A DNA stretch of 64,000 nucleotides from Gerris lacustris (taxonomy: Eukaryota; Arthropoda; Insecta; Hemiptera; Gerridae), in assembly GCA_951217055.1 (NCBI GenBank), contig OX578279.1, positions 26,562,173 to 26,626,172 of the forward strand. Reading direction: 5' to 3'. Numbering within the stretch: the first letter of the stretch is position 1; the number at the start of each line of letters is the position of its first letter. Both the position numbers and the translations under genes were made by a program. Below, one piece after another: positions 43,701 to 54,100 of the stretch. The notes below the pieces were generated by a model. The model was not told where the DNA came from and did not search any database. It saw nothing but the letters and a program-made list of their open reading frames with translations.

Positions 43701-46446
43701 CATTTAACTGTCAGTCACAGTACCAGAGCCTTGATGGATAATTGTAAAGACGGTGCAAGAAAAGGGAAAATTTCAGGGCCAAAAGTGACACATTATTTTT
43801 ATTTTTGACTAGAGGCACAAAAACTTTTTCAACCCAAGAGCTAAGATATTTTGGCTCATCCATGAGCTTTTTTGAGTGTAATAATTGACACTTAGTGCCT
43901 TCATGTTCACATGCCGGTGGGTTAAGGGTAGTGGGGGAACACATAAAGTCTAAGAAAGTGAGGTACTCTCAGCAGGTGGGACCTGACAGTTAAGTGTGAA
44001 AATGTTGAATCAGGTGACAGATAATTAGGGTTCTACTGTTAACAATTAACAATTTCATCTCTCATTTAATAATTTATTAAAACCTGTTTTCAAGGTGTTA
44101 ATGTCAAAAGGTTTTTTCTTTCACTTTGTCAGAGGTTTACATATTATAAGAATGTTTTGTTCATTGTAATATTTTGTGATAATGATGACTGATGTGTATA
44201 TCTTTCTCTGTTTATTGCAGGTGTAAGTCAGGTAGGTGTTGTCGTTAATAAGCTAGACACTGTAGGATGGAGTGAAGACAGGTTCAAGGAGATCTGCACC
44301 AAGCTTGGAAGTTTCTTAAAGCAAGCCGGCTTCAAAGAGAAAGACATCACATTTGTTCCTTGCTCGGGCTTAGCTGGCATTAACCTAACTGAAACACCTC
44401 CTTCTGATTGCCCATTACTAACTTGGTACAATGGACCTACACTTATCCAAGTGATTGGTAAGCAGTTTACTCTTATTTTCCAATTACATGAGATGTCATT
44501 ATACTGAAAGCACATTATGTAAGAATTATCTGTTTTCTTAAAACTTCTTTCAGATAAATTCCAATGTCCTGAAAGACCAGTTACTAAACCCCTGAGGATG
44601 ACAGTTAATGATGTCTACAAAGGTACTGGATCTGGATTCTGTATTAGTGGAAGAGTTGAAACTGGTTTCATTCAGCAAGGAGATAAAGTTCTCGTTCTCC
44701 CTCAAAATGAAGTAGCTTTGGTTAAAGGTAAAACTTTACTTTTTAAAAACTACTCTTTGAGGTACCACCTTCATTTTTATTTTTATTGTGTTCTCCACAT
44801 TAACTGTTGATTACTTTTTTCTGCTTTAGGTCTCTCTATAGATGATATGTCTTCACCAACCAGCTATGCTGGTGATTATGCTAGTGTTACATTAGCTAAT
44901 TTTGACCAGCAAAACATCTCTATTGGCCATATTCTATGTGATCCTGCATCTCCTGTACCGGTTTCTACTAGGTTTGAAGCAAGAATTGTTGTCTTCAATG
45001 TAACACACCCTATAACCAAAGGCTTTCCAGTAAGAATTTTATGATGAAAAAATAATAATAAAACTCCTGTCCTTTAATAACCCTGGCAGTTGATCGGGAC
45101 TAAATCCCAAAAGAAAGAAAAAAAATAAATAAATAGTCAATTATTGAAGTAAAACACTTATTTGTGGCACCTGCCATCAATTTCTAATTGACATGGTATA
45201 TAATCAGTTAATCAGTATGTAAAATAGTCTGCCAATTAGTGCGGCACATAGCTTCTTCGCATTCTATTTCTTATACTTTATCTTTTGTTAATTAATTATT
45301 AATTTTCCCCCATTTTTTTTAAATTGGTCAAAATTGTTTTGATTTTTTAAATGGATTGAAGTATTAATATAGCAGAAAAATGACAGGGAATGACTTCCGT
45401 CCAAGTACTTTTTAGGTTTTCGTAGATGATTAAACATACCCGTTAAATAATTATTTTTTTTTTTTCAACCTCAGGGGTCTCTGGTTTGATCCCCCGTGGG
45501 GTCACTATGTTTTTATCAGTAATAATGACTAGGTAAAGTATTTTTTTTTTTTAGGAATTTTTTAGTTTTTAAGATTATAAATATCTCATCTTTGTTTGAA
45601 TAATTTATTTATATTGCTCCTATTGTTTTAGGTTGTTCTTCATATGCAATTTTTATCAGAGCAGGCTGTCATTTCAAAATTAGTTTCGGAATTGAACAAG
45701 AGTACAGGTGAGATACTGAAGAAAAGACCACGATGCCTACTAAAGAACAGTTCAGCTGTTGTGCACATAGAGACAACCAAACCAGTTTGTTTTGAACTAT
45801 ACAGGGATATCAAAGAGCTTGGAAGATTCATGCTTAGAGTTGCAGGTGTCACTATTGCTGCTGGACTTATAACAAAGGTGTGTCCTGTTACATACTTGGA
45901 TAGCAATTATTATGTTTTTTATTTCTTGTTAATTGACCTGATTAAGTATCAATATTTGTGTGGTCCGATATATATATAGATTGTTCCTTGTAGTATAAAT
46001 TCTTCATTAGTTAGGTCTTTTAAGGAAAATTCAAACGCCTCACATTTGCGATATTTCGATCCCTCCTTGGATCATTATCAAGCCGACTGGCTAGCTGATT
46101 ACATTGTCATAGTTATTTTTCTATAAAAAAAAAGTTGGAAGGACTTATTTAAATCTTACAGATTCTAGTCAATTCACCTGACAGCAGGGTACTGTCAATT
46201 ACACTATTATATAACAATGTCTCAGACATAGAAATACACAAAACTACCAAGAACAACACATTTCTTCTACCTACTTCCATATATTTGACCTTAACTACTC
46301 CAGTTATTAGTATATTGAATTATGTAAGGCTCTTACAATAATCCAGATTCCATTTTTTTTCGGCTGTTATAAAATTTGCCAATATTTATGTATACTATAA
46401 ATATTTTTGTTCTCAGGTGCTGCCCAAAGAGGAATCTGCTAATTAA
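25718..46446 (+). CDS. HBS1: HBS1-like translational GTPase (ribosome rescue factor), complete 13-exon gene
   Basis: Exons are 25718-25760, 28275-28343, 28731-29030, 30356-30403, 42082-42180, 42465-42570, 42870-43118, 43205-43434, 44221-44457, 44554-44727, 44830-45029, 45632-45877 and 46417-46446. They join in phase to 676 aa, about the length of vertebrate HBS1L. The start [12 protein letters not shown] is the conserved HBS1 N-terminus. Residues 57-73 are acidic and 79-130 form the HBS1 N-terminal (UBA-like) domain. The G domain shows GHVDAGKS (252-259), RGITMD (307-312), DAPGH (329-333), NKLD (391-394) and CSGL (429-432), followed by two eEF1A-like beta-barrel domains. With Pelota/Dom34, HBS1 binds stalled ribosomes and promotes subunit splitting in no-go and non-stop decay. 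The 11.7-kb intron 4 contains an alternative terminal exon (30683-31005). Every nucleotide-binding motif is intact. Confidence 0.97.
25905..26640 (+). mobile_element. Ty1/copia retrotransposon remnant (RNase H end)
   Basis: Plus-strand frames give [18 protein letters not shown], then [16 protein letters not shown] after a stop, then [17 protein letters not shown] before a terminal stop. This is the standard end of copia Pol. A purine tract (GAGGGGGA near 26596) follows, as expected just before a 3' LTR. Stops and frameshifts show it is dead. It lies in HBS1 intron 1. Confidence 0.85.
26765..27075. repeat. Unassigned interspersed repeat, possibly 5S-like promoter
   Basis: The segment contains GCGTGGTAACATCTTGAATG and GGTGACGACAGATC, loosely like the internal promoter region of 5S rRNA. 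It is otherwise unrecognised. It may be a decayed 5S-derived SINE, but the match is weak. Confidence 0.3.
27262..27352 (+). mobile_element. tRNA-derived SINE, 3' part
   Basis: It starts inside the tRNA-like head at the B box (GTGGTTCAAATCCTGGCG), then has the family body (TTTTTCTCTGTCTGTTTCCC) and the AATTTGATTTAAATTAAA tail. The 5' head is missing. Confidence 0.75.
27666..28110 (-). mobile_element. LINE reverse transcriptase, C-terminal fragment
   Basis: A minus-strand frame of about 145 codons contains [18 protein letters not shown], then [18 protein letters not shown] and [12 protein letters not shown]. This is the thumb/connection region after the RT catalytic core in Jockey/CR1-type LINEs. 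The catalytic domain is absent. It lies in HBS1 intron 1. Confidence 0.8.
29752..29887 (-). mobile_element. tRNA-derived SINE, full-length
   Basis: A tRNA-like head at 29887-29814 on the minus strand (acceptor CTCCAGT/GCTGGAG, A box TAGCTTAGTTGG, B box GGTTCAAATCC) is followed by the family body and tail out to 29752. It lies head-to-head with a partial copy at 29935-30040, producing a long inverted repeat. Confidence 0.8.
29935..30040 (+). mobile_element. tRNA-derived SINE, head truncated
   Basis: It begins at the B box (TGGTTCAAATCCCGGTGCTG) and continues through the body, the AATTTGATTTAAATTAAA tail and a TAGTATGAAAACTACCAAAAG end. The last motif also follows the tail at 57943-57968, so it belongs to the element. 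Confidence 0.75.
30683..31005 (+). CDS. HBS1: SKI7-like alternative last exon of HBS1
   Basis: An open frame inside HBS1 intron 4 ends at 31005. Two AG acceptors, before 30683 and before 30710, both continue the phase-1 junction of exon 4 (ends CCT|G), giving V-N-W... or E-K-K-E-M-S.... The resulting isoform would share residues 1-153 with HBS1 and add about 97-106 residues, total about 251-260 aa, with no GTPase. The exon encodes a Lys/Pro-rich stretch ([16 protein letters not shown]) and ends [21 protein letters not shown]. The short human isoform HBS1LV3 has the same gene architecture and, as I recall it, a similar terminal F-x-F-x-x-PSPDD motif. That isoform is the SKI7 counterpart, bridging the cytoplasmic exosome and the SKI complex. 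An AATAAA at 31344 supports a terminal exon. Which acceptor is used is not determined. Confidence 0.85.
31344..31349 (+). terminator. Polyadenylation signal of the short HBS1/SKI7 isoform
   Basis: Canonical AATAAA 339 bases after the stop of the alternative last exon, inside HBS1 intron 4. It is followed by a T-rich stretch. Confidence 0.6.
31785..32094. mobile_element. Short TIR element, TACAGGGTGT terminus
   Basis: The left end TATACAGGGTGTATAC and the right end GTAAACACCCTGTTTATA are inverted. The interior is AT-rich with no real gene. Confidence 0.65.
33009..33419. mobile_element. Pogo/Tigger-like non-autonomous element
   Basis: TA-CAGTAGAACCTCGATAATTC at the left is inverted as GAATTATTGAGGTTCCACTG-TA at the right. 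Internal TCGGAC/ATTCGGAC motifs recur. It lies in HBS1 intron 4. Confidence 0.8.
33671..33840. mobile_element. Pogo/Tigger-like MITE, short
   Basis: CAGTTAAACCTCGATAACTC at the left pairs with GAGCTATTGAGGTTCCACAG-TA at the right. It is only about 170 bp. Confidence 0.75.
34627..35430 (-). mobile_element. Degenerate mariner transposon
   Basis: A minus-strand frame (34702-35079) contains [15 protein letters not shown], the block around the first catalytic Asp of mariner transposases, in a disrupted coding region. The terminal segments AAAAGTAAGGGCTCTTTC and GAAATGGCCCTTGCTTTGTG are inverted copies. Frameshifts and missing catalytic blocks make it inactive. Confidence 0.75.
35459..36029. mobile_element. 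Fold-back element, TATAGGGTGGCGCAG terminus
   Basis: Arms of about 165 bp: ATGGTCACCATGTGCTTAAT pairs with ATTAAGCACATGGTGACCAT, TAGAGGTAGGAGATTAATAT pairs with ATATCAATCTCCTACCTCTA, and AAATTTTTAAGTGTG pairs with CACACTTAAAAATTT. Confidence 0.9.
36030..42081. other. Remainder of HBS1 intron 4
   Basis: Strongly AT-rich sequence with no coding exon that I can support. It holds one hammerhead-like Penelope-type motif (39527-39610) and a weak tRNA-like B box (GGTTCGATCC near 41640). The short frame at 37635-37820 has no recognisable content. Confidence 0.55.
39527..39614 (+). repeat. Hammerhead-like core, Penelope-type
   Basis: CTGATGA (39527-39533) is followed, after a segment holding the hairpin TTGATTCACATTGATGTGAATCAA, by GAAATAGCCGG (39605-). 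The order CTGANGA...GAAA matches the hammerhead ribozyme core and the terminal repeats of Penelope-like elements. Activity is unproven. Confidence 0.4.
43690..44042. mobile_element. Pogo-like non-autonomous element in HBS1 intron 8
   Basis: CAGTTGAACCTCATTTAACTGT at the left is mirrored by ACAGATAATTAGGGTTCTACTG at the right. Both ends also carry a GACAGTTAA/TTAACTGTC subterminal motif. Confidence 0.65.
45985..46330. mobile_element. Interspersed repeat with hammerhead-like stem (relative of 51905-52240)
   Basis: TTAGTTAGGTCTTTTAAGGA, then TTTGCGATATTTCGATCC, then the GATCC/GGATC stem, then TTCACCTGA blocks recur at 51905-52240. On the minus strand it reads TTGATAAT-GATCC-AAGGAG-GGATC-GAAAT, a degenerate hammerhead-like core. 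It lies in the last HBS1 intron. Confidence 0.55.
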
Positions 46447-49400
46447 TGAACAGGCATTTTTATCTCATTTCTTACAATGGAATTTCAACATAGATATTTC
46501 GCTATGATTGCTGCTCTAAAAAATGATTTTATTTTTTAAAAAAAGTTACAAATGCGCATGATATTAAGACTGACTTGCGGTGAATATAACTATTATTAAA
46601 ATTATTATGAACAATTATAAATTTGGTGTGGTGGTTTTTTTTTTTTTTTTTTTTTTTTAATTACTTGTAATTAATGTTTTAAATAATAATATTAATAATT
46701 TTTTATTTTATTTTGAATAATTATTAATATTATTATTTAAACTATATACATTATTATGAATATTTGTATTAATTATTATTGTAAACAATAATAATTAATA
46801 ATAGTAAAATAATAAGTTATTTTTTTTAACAATATTTATCCTTACAATATTAATCCTTACTTTCTGTATTATTGAATACTACGCTTCCTGTTGAAGTGAA
46901 ATTTGTTAATTTAATGCTAGCTTATGCCTAATAATTATTTAAGACAAAATAATTATGAAATACAGTGAAATATGAAAATTTACCATAAATCTTTCTCCTG
47001 TTAAAGCTTACAAATATGGTCTCTTTATTGTTGTGGTCATGATGCTGCCTCATGGCTGAACAATGAGCACGAATGTCTTGTGATAATATACTTTGAGATT
47101 TATCTTGCTCCAAGGTGTGAAGAAGAGATACAATCAAGGTAATGCTTATGTTGAAGTAGATACCTGGGCAAGAATCTATGTGCCGACAATGAGTGTGTTG
47201 GACTATCTAATCATAGCTAGCTTTACAAGGGATTATATTAGCAGCAGGTTTTAATGTAGGGGATGTTTTCTTACCTTGGTAAACTATCACTGATATGATA
47301 GGTAGAGACGGGCAATGTATTGCCGGGATCCTCTCTGACAATTAGTATCACGGAAATCATTTTCTTTCCCTGGAACAGTGTTAGGGCAAGTGTCCACGGT
47401 AAGGGACCTCCTCTATACGCTCTTTTGGTGAAGAAGAACTTGGCTAAATGCTTATTTAGTGAGTTGCCCAAAAGTTCCTGTTAGGTTAGTAAGGTATAAA
47501 GCTCAAACAGGCTAGAGTAAGCTCCCCCGAAAGAGCAGTCTGGAGGCAAAATAAAAACCTCAAGCCAATAATAATGTGCCACTGTAAAAAAAAAGCCTGG
47601 GTCCCAGGTTTAGGCCCTATACCCTAAGTTACCGGCAATTGGCCCAAGGCTTCTGGCAGCAGGACGCTTGTCCCAAGGTTGGCCCCTGGTTTTAGGCATC
47701 AAGCCCATTGAACAATGAAATTGAACCGTCTAAACTCACTTTTAGGCCAGACAAAGTGACAGCGACTGAAGTAGGGGTGATGACACATACTCTATGTAAA
47801 TAATAGAGGCCCGCCAGGTATTGAAAGTGTGTCTTTCTATCATATTTAACAATGAAATTAATTAGTGAGGTACAGTTTAATGAAAACAAGATAGTCTAAC
47901 CAACTAGTTTTGTAAAAAATAGTACAATACGAGTGCGGAAAGTAGCATTTTGCATGCGAGTGTGGAGTTTGCACCCGAGCGACAGCAAGGGTAGTAAAAC
48001 CACATGAGCAATGCAAAATGCCGTTTTCGCACGAGTTGCGTACCGTACTTTATCTACGATTGTTAGATTTAAATAATAAATACAGAAAAAAATAAAATTG
48101 CTGTATGTAAGTTTGTATCTCTCTCTTGATAAAGATGGCTTTAATTCTTGAGTTGTATTTTTTGCCGAATAATTATTTCTAGAGGAATATTATTCTCCAC
48201 ATTTTCGTCAAAGTCACTTGATTCACTCATTGTTTTTCACTAAAAACTCTATATAAACAGTTATTTTAATAAAAGAACAGCCAATTAGTTATGTTAAATG
48301 TCAACAAACTCGCTAATCGTGCGTAAAGCTGAAGGATTCCTCTTCTTCACCGCCCTAGGGGGAATTCTTCAGAACTAAGAGACGCGCATGCGCAATGAAT
48401 ACAAGAACGTAAAGGATCACTTTCTACGCATCTAAACAGAGATACAATGTTTATATTTTGTATCAATCGTAGATAAAATTATTTACTTCATCAGGGTATG
48501 TTCATTCTAAATATTGATTACTGTTCAATATCTGCAACTGAAGCAGTAGGAGTCAAGCATGCTATAAGTGGAGGGGTTAGCACTGTGCTCCATCACCTCA
48601 GTAGGCATTGCCCCATAGGTTTACATAGAGGAGGCGTAGAAACTTCGTGCTTCAATCATTGCAGCTTGTTGCCTCTTCCGTGTACATTGGGCCCAAGAGG
48701 GGGATCTAAATTAAGTTATTCTTCCCTCCAGACTGAGACATTATACAAAGAATTTGGTCAAATGACAAAGTGCCATATTATATATTTCTCACTGAGAAAA
48801 ATTAACAATATATTTCAAATAATATATCAAAACCATAACCCTGAATCTCAGAGGCACAGTCATCATATTTTATTAGCCCTATATTGAGTAGTGTTTCTTA
48901 TCTATTGAGGATTGAATAGTTCTCAATCAGTAGCAAAGTGATCTCCTGGGCAATTTTTTCTTGCAAACAGCTAACTTCAGTAAATCCATTTTGCATTTCT
49001 TTTAATATTTTGTAATCCTTCGTTAACTACTTATTATTATTATTGTTTAAAAGTAAATTATATCAAAATATGATAATACATTAGACCTTTTGTGAATTGT
49101 TAGATTTTATTTGATAATGTATTATCTTAATACAAAAAAAAAAAAAAAAAATTGTAAGTTATTCTTATAAAAAGCTTGTATTTAAAAAGTGTCTGTTGGG
49201 CTCATTGAGCTCATAAATGTGGCTCTAAGGCACTGCACCTGAAAAAAAAATTAAGTTGTAGTACTCTTTGAACTGGGTGCCACAAACGTCAATATCTTAA
49301 TATCTTTCGTTAGCAGTTAAATCCTTAGCCCTAAAATACCACACATAATTTTTCTTTTTCAAGAAGAGCGTTGAAAATCGCTTCCTGTTTCTGGGAAAGT

Positions 49401-50089
49401 CATATTGTACGTGCTAGGCCTGAATTTAGAGCCACCCTTTAGGACATTTCTCTGGCACGTACAATTTGAATTAGCCCTGTTTCTATCCTTGGGCCCCCCT
49501 TCTATCGCAACAAAGGGGGCAGGTAATTTGAAATCTTATGTTTGGGCTAGTTGGAATGTAAAGTTGTATGTTATTTAAAAACCTATGAAATTAAATTTAT
49601 CGCACTCAAATAATTATAAGTACCAAACTTATTTATAAAGATTTATGGGCCATTTTAAAATTATTTGTTTAGTAACATAGTTAATTCTAGTAACATCCGC
49701 TAGATGTTTCCTGCATTCAAAAATATTTGCAGGTCTAGTTTTAGTTGTTACGAGAGATCGATGGCAACACTGGGTTAATAATGAGACAAGTTTATTTTGG
49801 CTTTTTCAGCATCAGTTGAGTTGTTGGTTATTACGAAATTTTTAGACTTAAAACAAAAGTTTCTTAAGGACTGTAATTTCATAAAAGTGTACATTTAACT
49901 AATTTTAATTCGTCTGTAAATAAGTCGTAAAGTTTTACCGTTTTTTACGTGTAGTGAATTCGTGTAACGCAGCTGGTAGCCATTAGCCAAGCTGTGACGA
50001 AGTTAACCCTGGATGAGAGCGAGATTTTTGTATTCTTTGTCGCTTGTTATAATGATAGTTTGAGCCAGTGTTCATATACATTCAGCCCG
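46447..50089. other. Intergenic region between HBS1 and CNOT1
   Basis: It begins with the HBS1 3' UTR (no canonical AATAAA close to the stop), then AT-rich DNA. A repeat lies at 47926-48480, where TTATCTACGATTG at about 48050 is inverted near 48465 as CAATCGTAGATAAAA. The open frames at 47271-47471 and 48498-48887 show no recognisable domain. The CNOT1 promoter must lie in the last part. Confidence 0.5.
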
Positions 50090-50224
50090 ATGTTGGACGT
50101 AAAATTTAGAATATGTAGCCTTAAAACTACAGACATTCGGTCTAACTGGGGAAGTGATTCGTGGATACCAAAGAAAGCTTCAAACGACTTTGAAGCTTTC
50201 GAGGCCGTATTCATGGAACTATGA
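50090..50224 (+). CDS. Upstream ORF of CNOT1 overlapping its start codon (ATGA)
   Basis: A 44-codon frame starts at the ATG 50090-50092 and ends with TGA at 50222-50224. The CNOT1 start is ATG 50221-50223, so stop and start share the ATGA tetranucleotide. The frame is open upstream to at least 49994 without an ATG. The peptide (MLDVKFRICSLKTTD...) has no recognisable domain. Whether it lies in the mature leader depends on the unmapped transcription start. It may simply be a chance ORF. Confidence 0.4.
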   Translation: MLDVKFRICSLKTTDIRSNWGSDSWIPKKASNDFEAFEAVFMEL

Positions 50225-51084
50225 ACCTGGACTTCTTGAATTTAGCTTTATCGCAAATAACTCATTTGGTTACAAATTTAACAAAAAAGAACTACTCCCT
50301 CTACGTCCAACAAATCCGTGAGGTACTTATTTTTTTTTGCATAATTCTAGCCTAAAGGTAAGCAAGGATTAGGGTAGGTAGGTAATCAGCTTTCTAATCA
50401 CTATCATCTTTTGTTTCACCCAATATATTTGTTTACTTCTAGTAATCTATTTTAGATTAATCTTCTTGCTCATTGCCCTTTCAGTCAGCCAAATATAAAT
50501 GTGCTATTTCCGTAATATACAATTATATTAAATGAAAAAAAACGTATACATATATCAAACTAAAACCTGTTTTATATATATGCGATACAGATATCAAGTT
50601 ATTCAGATAATAAGTGTACGTAGAAAGTTAATAATAATCATCAATATAAATTATATTTGATGTATTTATACTAAAAAATAGATAACAACCTAATAAAAAA
50701 ATCTAGACCATCAGGTTATGTTTAACTTTCTGTTTAGCATATGAAACAATTCAATTACCTCCGCTCTTAGTTCAAAGTACTCAAACTTTTTCCTGGCAAG
50801 CTTGCACAGCTGCATTTTATCTTACCCTTTCCAGAGCATTTCATTTGTTTAATTACCTATTTACCTCTTCCATGTGCCTTAACTTTTGTTATAGCACACA
50901 TTTTTCCCCCACTTCTGGTCTTGTGAAATTATACCTACAAATAAGGGTTTTTTAACTGCATCAAAGATATGTGGTTTACAATTATTATTTTTCTAGAAAG
51001 ACTTTTATTAATTTTTGATTTGATAAATAATTTGAAAAGTAGTTTTGGTATCTCCTTTGGTGATTATATTTCTTCCAATTAATG

Positions 51085-51116
<32 letters not shown>

Positions 51117-54100
51117 AATAAACTTTTTGTAATCACAAATACCTGCAACACATTGATATATTTAAGGCAAAGGAGCAATTTCTCTCAAGTACCATTAACC
51201 ATTTTATAATATCTCTTGACATAAGTGTATTATGCTAAATTATAACAATGTTACACTTAGGAGAGATGGTGACCTGACGACATAATAGTATATTATGACT
51301 GCATTATGTATTTATTTAATATCACTGATAAAAGATTAACTGCACGAATTGTTCAATAAGGCAAAGACTAGCTATTGTCTGTTAGACACTGTGCCTGAAA
51401 TTCCAATATTTAAATCAAAATATTGAATAAATTTCACTTGTTGCTCATTAATAGGGTTGTTTTTATTTATTTATTTAATTTAAGTTTTATGAAAAGATAA
51501 TAACTATCCATATGATTTATCTAAACATTTAAATAAAAATTCATGTTTAAGTGAATGTCTTTTACTTATATAACTCTATACTTTACTAGGCTATCCAAGG
51601 TAAATTATTATGGCTATTAATCTAATAGATTGGAAATAAAATACAAAATGGTTATAACTTTCATGAAATGTTTGTTTCCCTTGAGGAACCTGAGTACTTT
51701 TAGTATTGGTAAATCTGCTTTTTTTGTCCAATTTTTTTTTGCTTTTTAAGTGTTCCCATATGCTTTTGAGGCTACCGAAGGTAGCAGAAGCATTGTGATA
51801 ATTCTGAAGAATTCAATTTTATTATGCATCCAATTTCAAAAATTCCTTGACAGAAATCTGTTTCAGACAACATTTTTTGCAAATCACCATATTATTTAAA
51901 AACTATTTCTTGATTAGTTGGGTCTTTTATGGAAATGTAAACCCCTCACTTTTGCGATATTTCGATTTATTGATTCTCGTCAATTCACCTGAAATCAGGT
52001 ACTGTTAATTGCACAGTAATTAGTTAAAAATTCCAGAAAATTCAGTTACCTCATTTCAGGTGAATTGACGAGAATCAATAAGATTCAATGATACGTAGCA
52101 GTAGGAACCTTAATATACAACAATAACCATGACAATTGAATCTGCTAGTCAATCAGCTTGAGAATGATCCAAGGAGGGATCAAAATATCGCAAAAGTAAG
52201 GTGTTTACATTTCCTTAAAATACCCAACTAATCAAGAAATTATATCTAAAAGGAACCACCTACTTATTTATCAAAAAACTATTCCTTTCTACTACATATT
52301 TCTTGACTTACACCCCCAGCCATTTCCATTGCAACTATTATAAAATGCATCACTTCACTACACAAAAACTTCTGATTGTATCAAGTTAATATGTTACATG
52401 CCTGTCTCAATTGTACTTTAGACGATGTGAAGTTTTATTAAAATGGTAATGTTAGAATAATAAGATGTTGGTAAAAACATTTTTCTTCTCTATTTTAAAT
52501 GTTTAGGTCCGCTTTAATAGTTTTAACATTCTTTATCCCTTCATAGCGGTGTCGCTGTTGGTTTTTCTTATTAATTGAATCAGAAAAAATGTCTGTCTCA
52601 TCAAATAGGTGATGTTAGAATCTTTTCCCGTCCTAAAATTCTAATTTTACGTTTCAAGATTGCGTTTATGCGACCGCTGCGCTCAAACTTTTGGATGGAT
52701 AATGCTATCCAATGAACTCATCTTGTGCGCTAGTAAAAGGAACATGTATACCCACCACATTTCAACTAAATCAGTCAACTTTTACTTAAGTAATCGTCAG
52801 ACACGTAAATGCTACTGACAGACATGATGCATATTTTGTTGAATGTAAGAGCTCACTTCAATTATCGATCAAGTACAATTATGCTCAGTTGTTTCCTGAG
52901 TGAAAGGCTCTGATTTTTGATGCAATGTATATTTTATTTTTATCATTACATCTGAATTTATCATTTCAGATTAACTATTTCCATATAGTCCAGGAGATAG
53001 CGTGCAAAAAAGTGTCTGACTAACATCAAGCTAGAATTTTGTATACAAGTCAATCTTTCAGCGCCTTTTAAGAATATGTGGTCAGCTAAGTTCGTCTGCG
53101 GGACATAGCTTGGCTATAGGCGTTTGAAAAAACCAAACCATGTCTCATGAGAGAGGCCATGTCTCACCAATTATGGTGGACAATGTGATTTTCATGATCC
53201 TGAGTACAGAATTAATTAGTAGACCGAAAATCAAGTTGATGTTAGTTTGTCCCTTGACAGGTGACAACGTTGTTTTTTAGTAATATTTGAATAACTAACC
53301 TATGAAGTGTGAAAATAACATCAACTTAATTTTTGGTGTACTAACTAATTCTGTACTCAGGACAATGAAAATCACATTGTCCACCATAATTGGTGAGACA
53401 TGGCTGCTCTCCACCGGTTTGTTTTTTTCAAACGCCTATTGCCAAGCTATGTCCCGCAGACGAACTTAGCCGACCACATATTCTTAAAAGGTGCTAAAAG
53501 ATTGACTTGTATACAAAATTCTAGCTTGATGTTAGTCAGACACTCTTTTGCACGCTATCTCCTGGACTAATACATAAGTATAATTGATGGTTATGTATGT
53601 GTATAAGAAATGGGCAACTCAGTAAAATTTCTCCTTATAAAAATCTTATATCAAATATTAAGATCCTATTAGTCTTCTTTGTTAGATTATTGATCACTAC
53701 CTAAGATTGACTTTTGGATTACTAATTCTGACCAAGTTCAATCTTTATGTATTATTTCTGAAAATAATGTTAATCATTACGATATGACTGTAATAAAAAT
53801 ATGAAATACTAGGTATACTTGATGCGTATATATTCAGAAATATATTTACACAATGTGTCAACATGATGTGCCACAGAGTGACACTATAAGTAGAGTAAAC
53901 AGGTTAACAATCAATGTGATCAAATGCCACTTTAGTGATCCCCCCTCCCCTTACGAGCATGTTGGTTGGATTAAACCAAGTCTTTCCTTGATGCTAGCAT
54001 GTTTGAAACCATTGAGAGACTTGGTGAGGATGTCAGCCTCCATCTCTTTAGTCGCAGATTTATTTCATTCCTTGAAATAGCTTCTCCAATAAAATTTTCT

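Noticed and set aside
44228..44515. Antisense ORFs over HBS1 exons (also 28621-29040 and 45640-45906)
   Set aside because: They are complementary shadows of conserved exons with no independent similarity.
48498..48887. 129-residue intergenic ORF
   Set aside because: No recognisable domain, no splice context and composition like the surrounding repeats. Not supported as a gene.
49994..50224. N-terminal extension of CNOT1
   Set aside because: It is in a different frame from the conserved MNLD start and ends over that start, so at most it is an upstream ORF.
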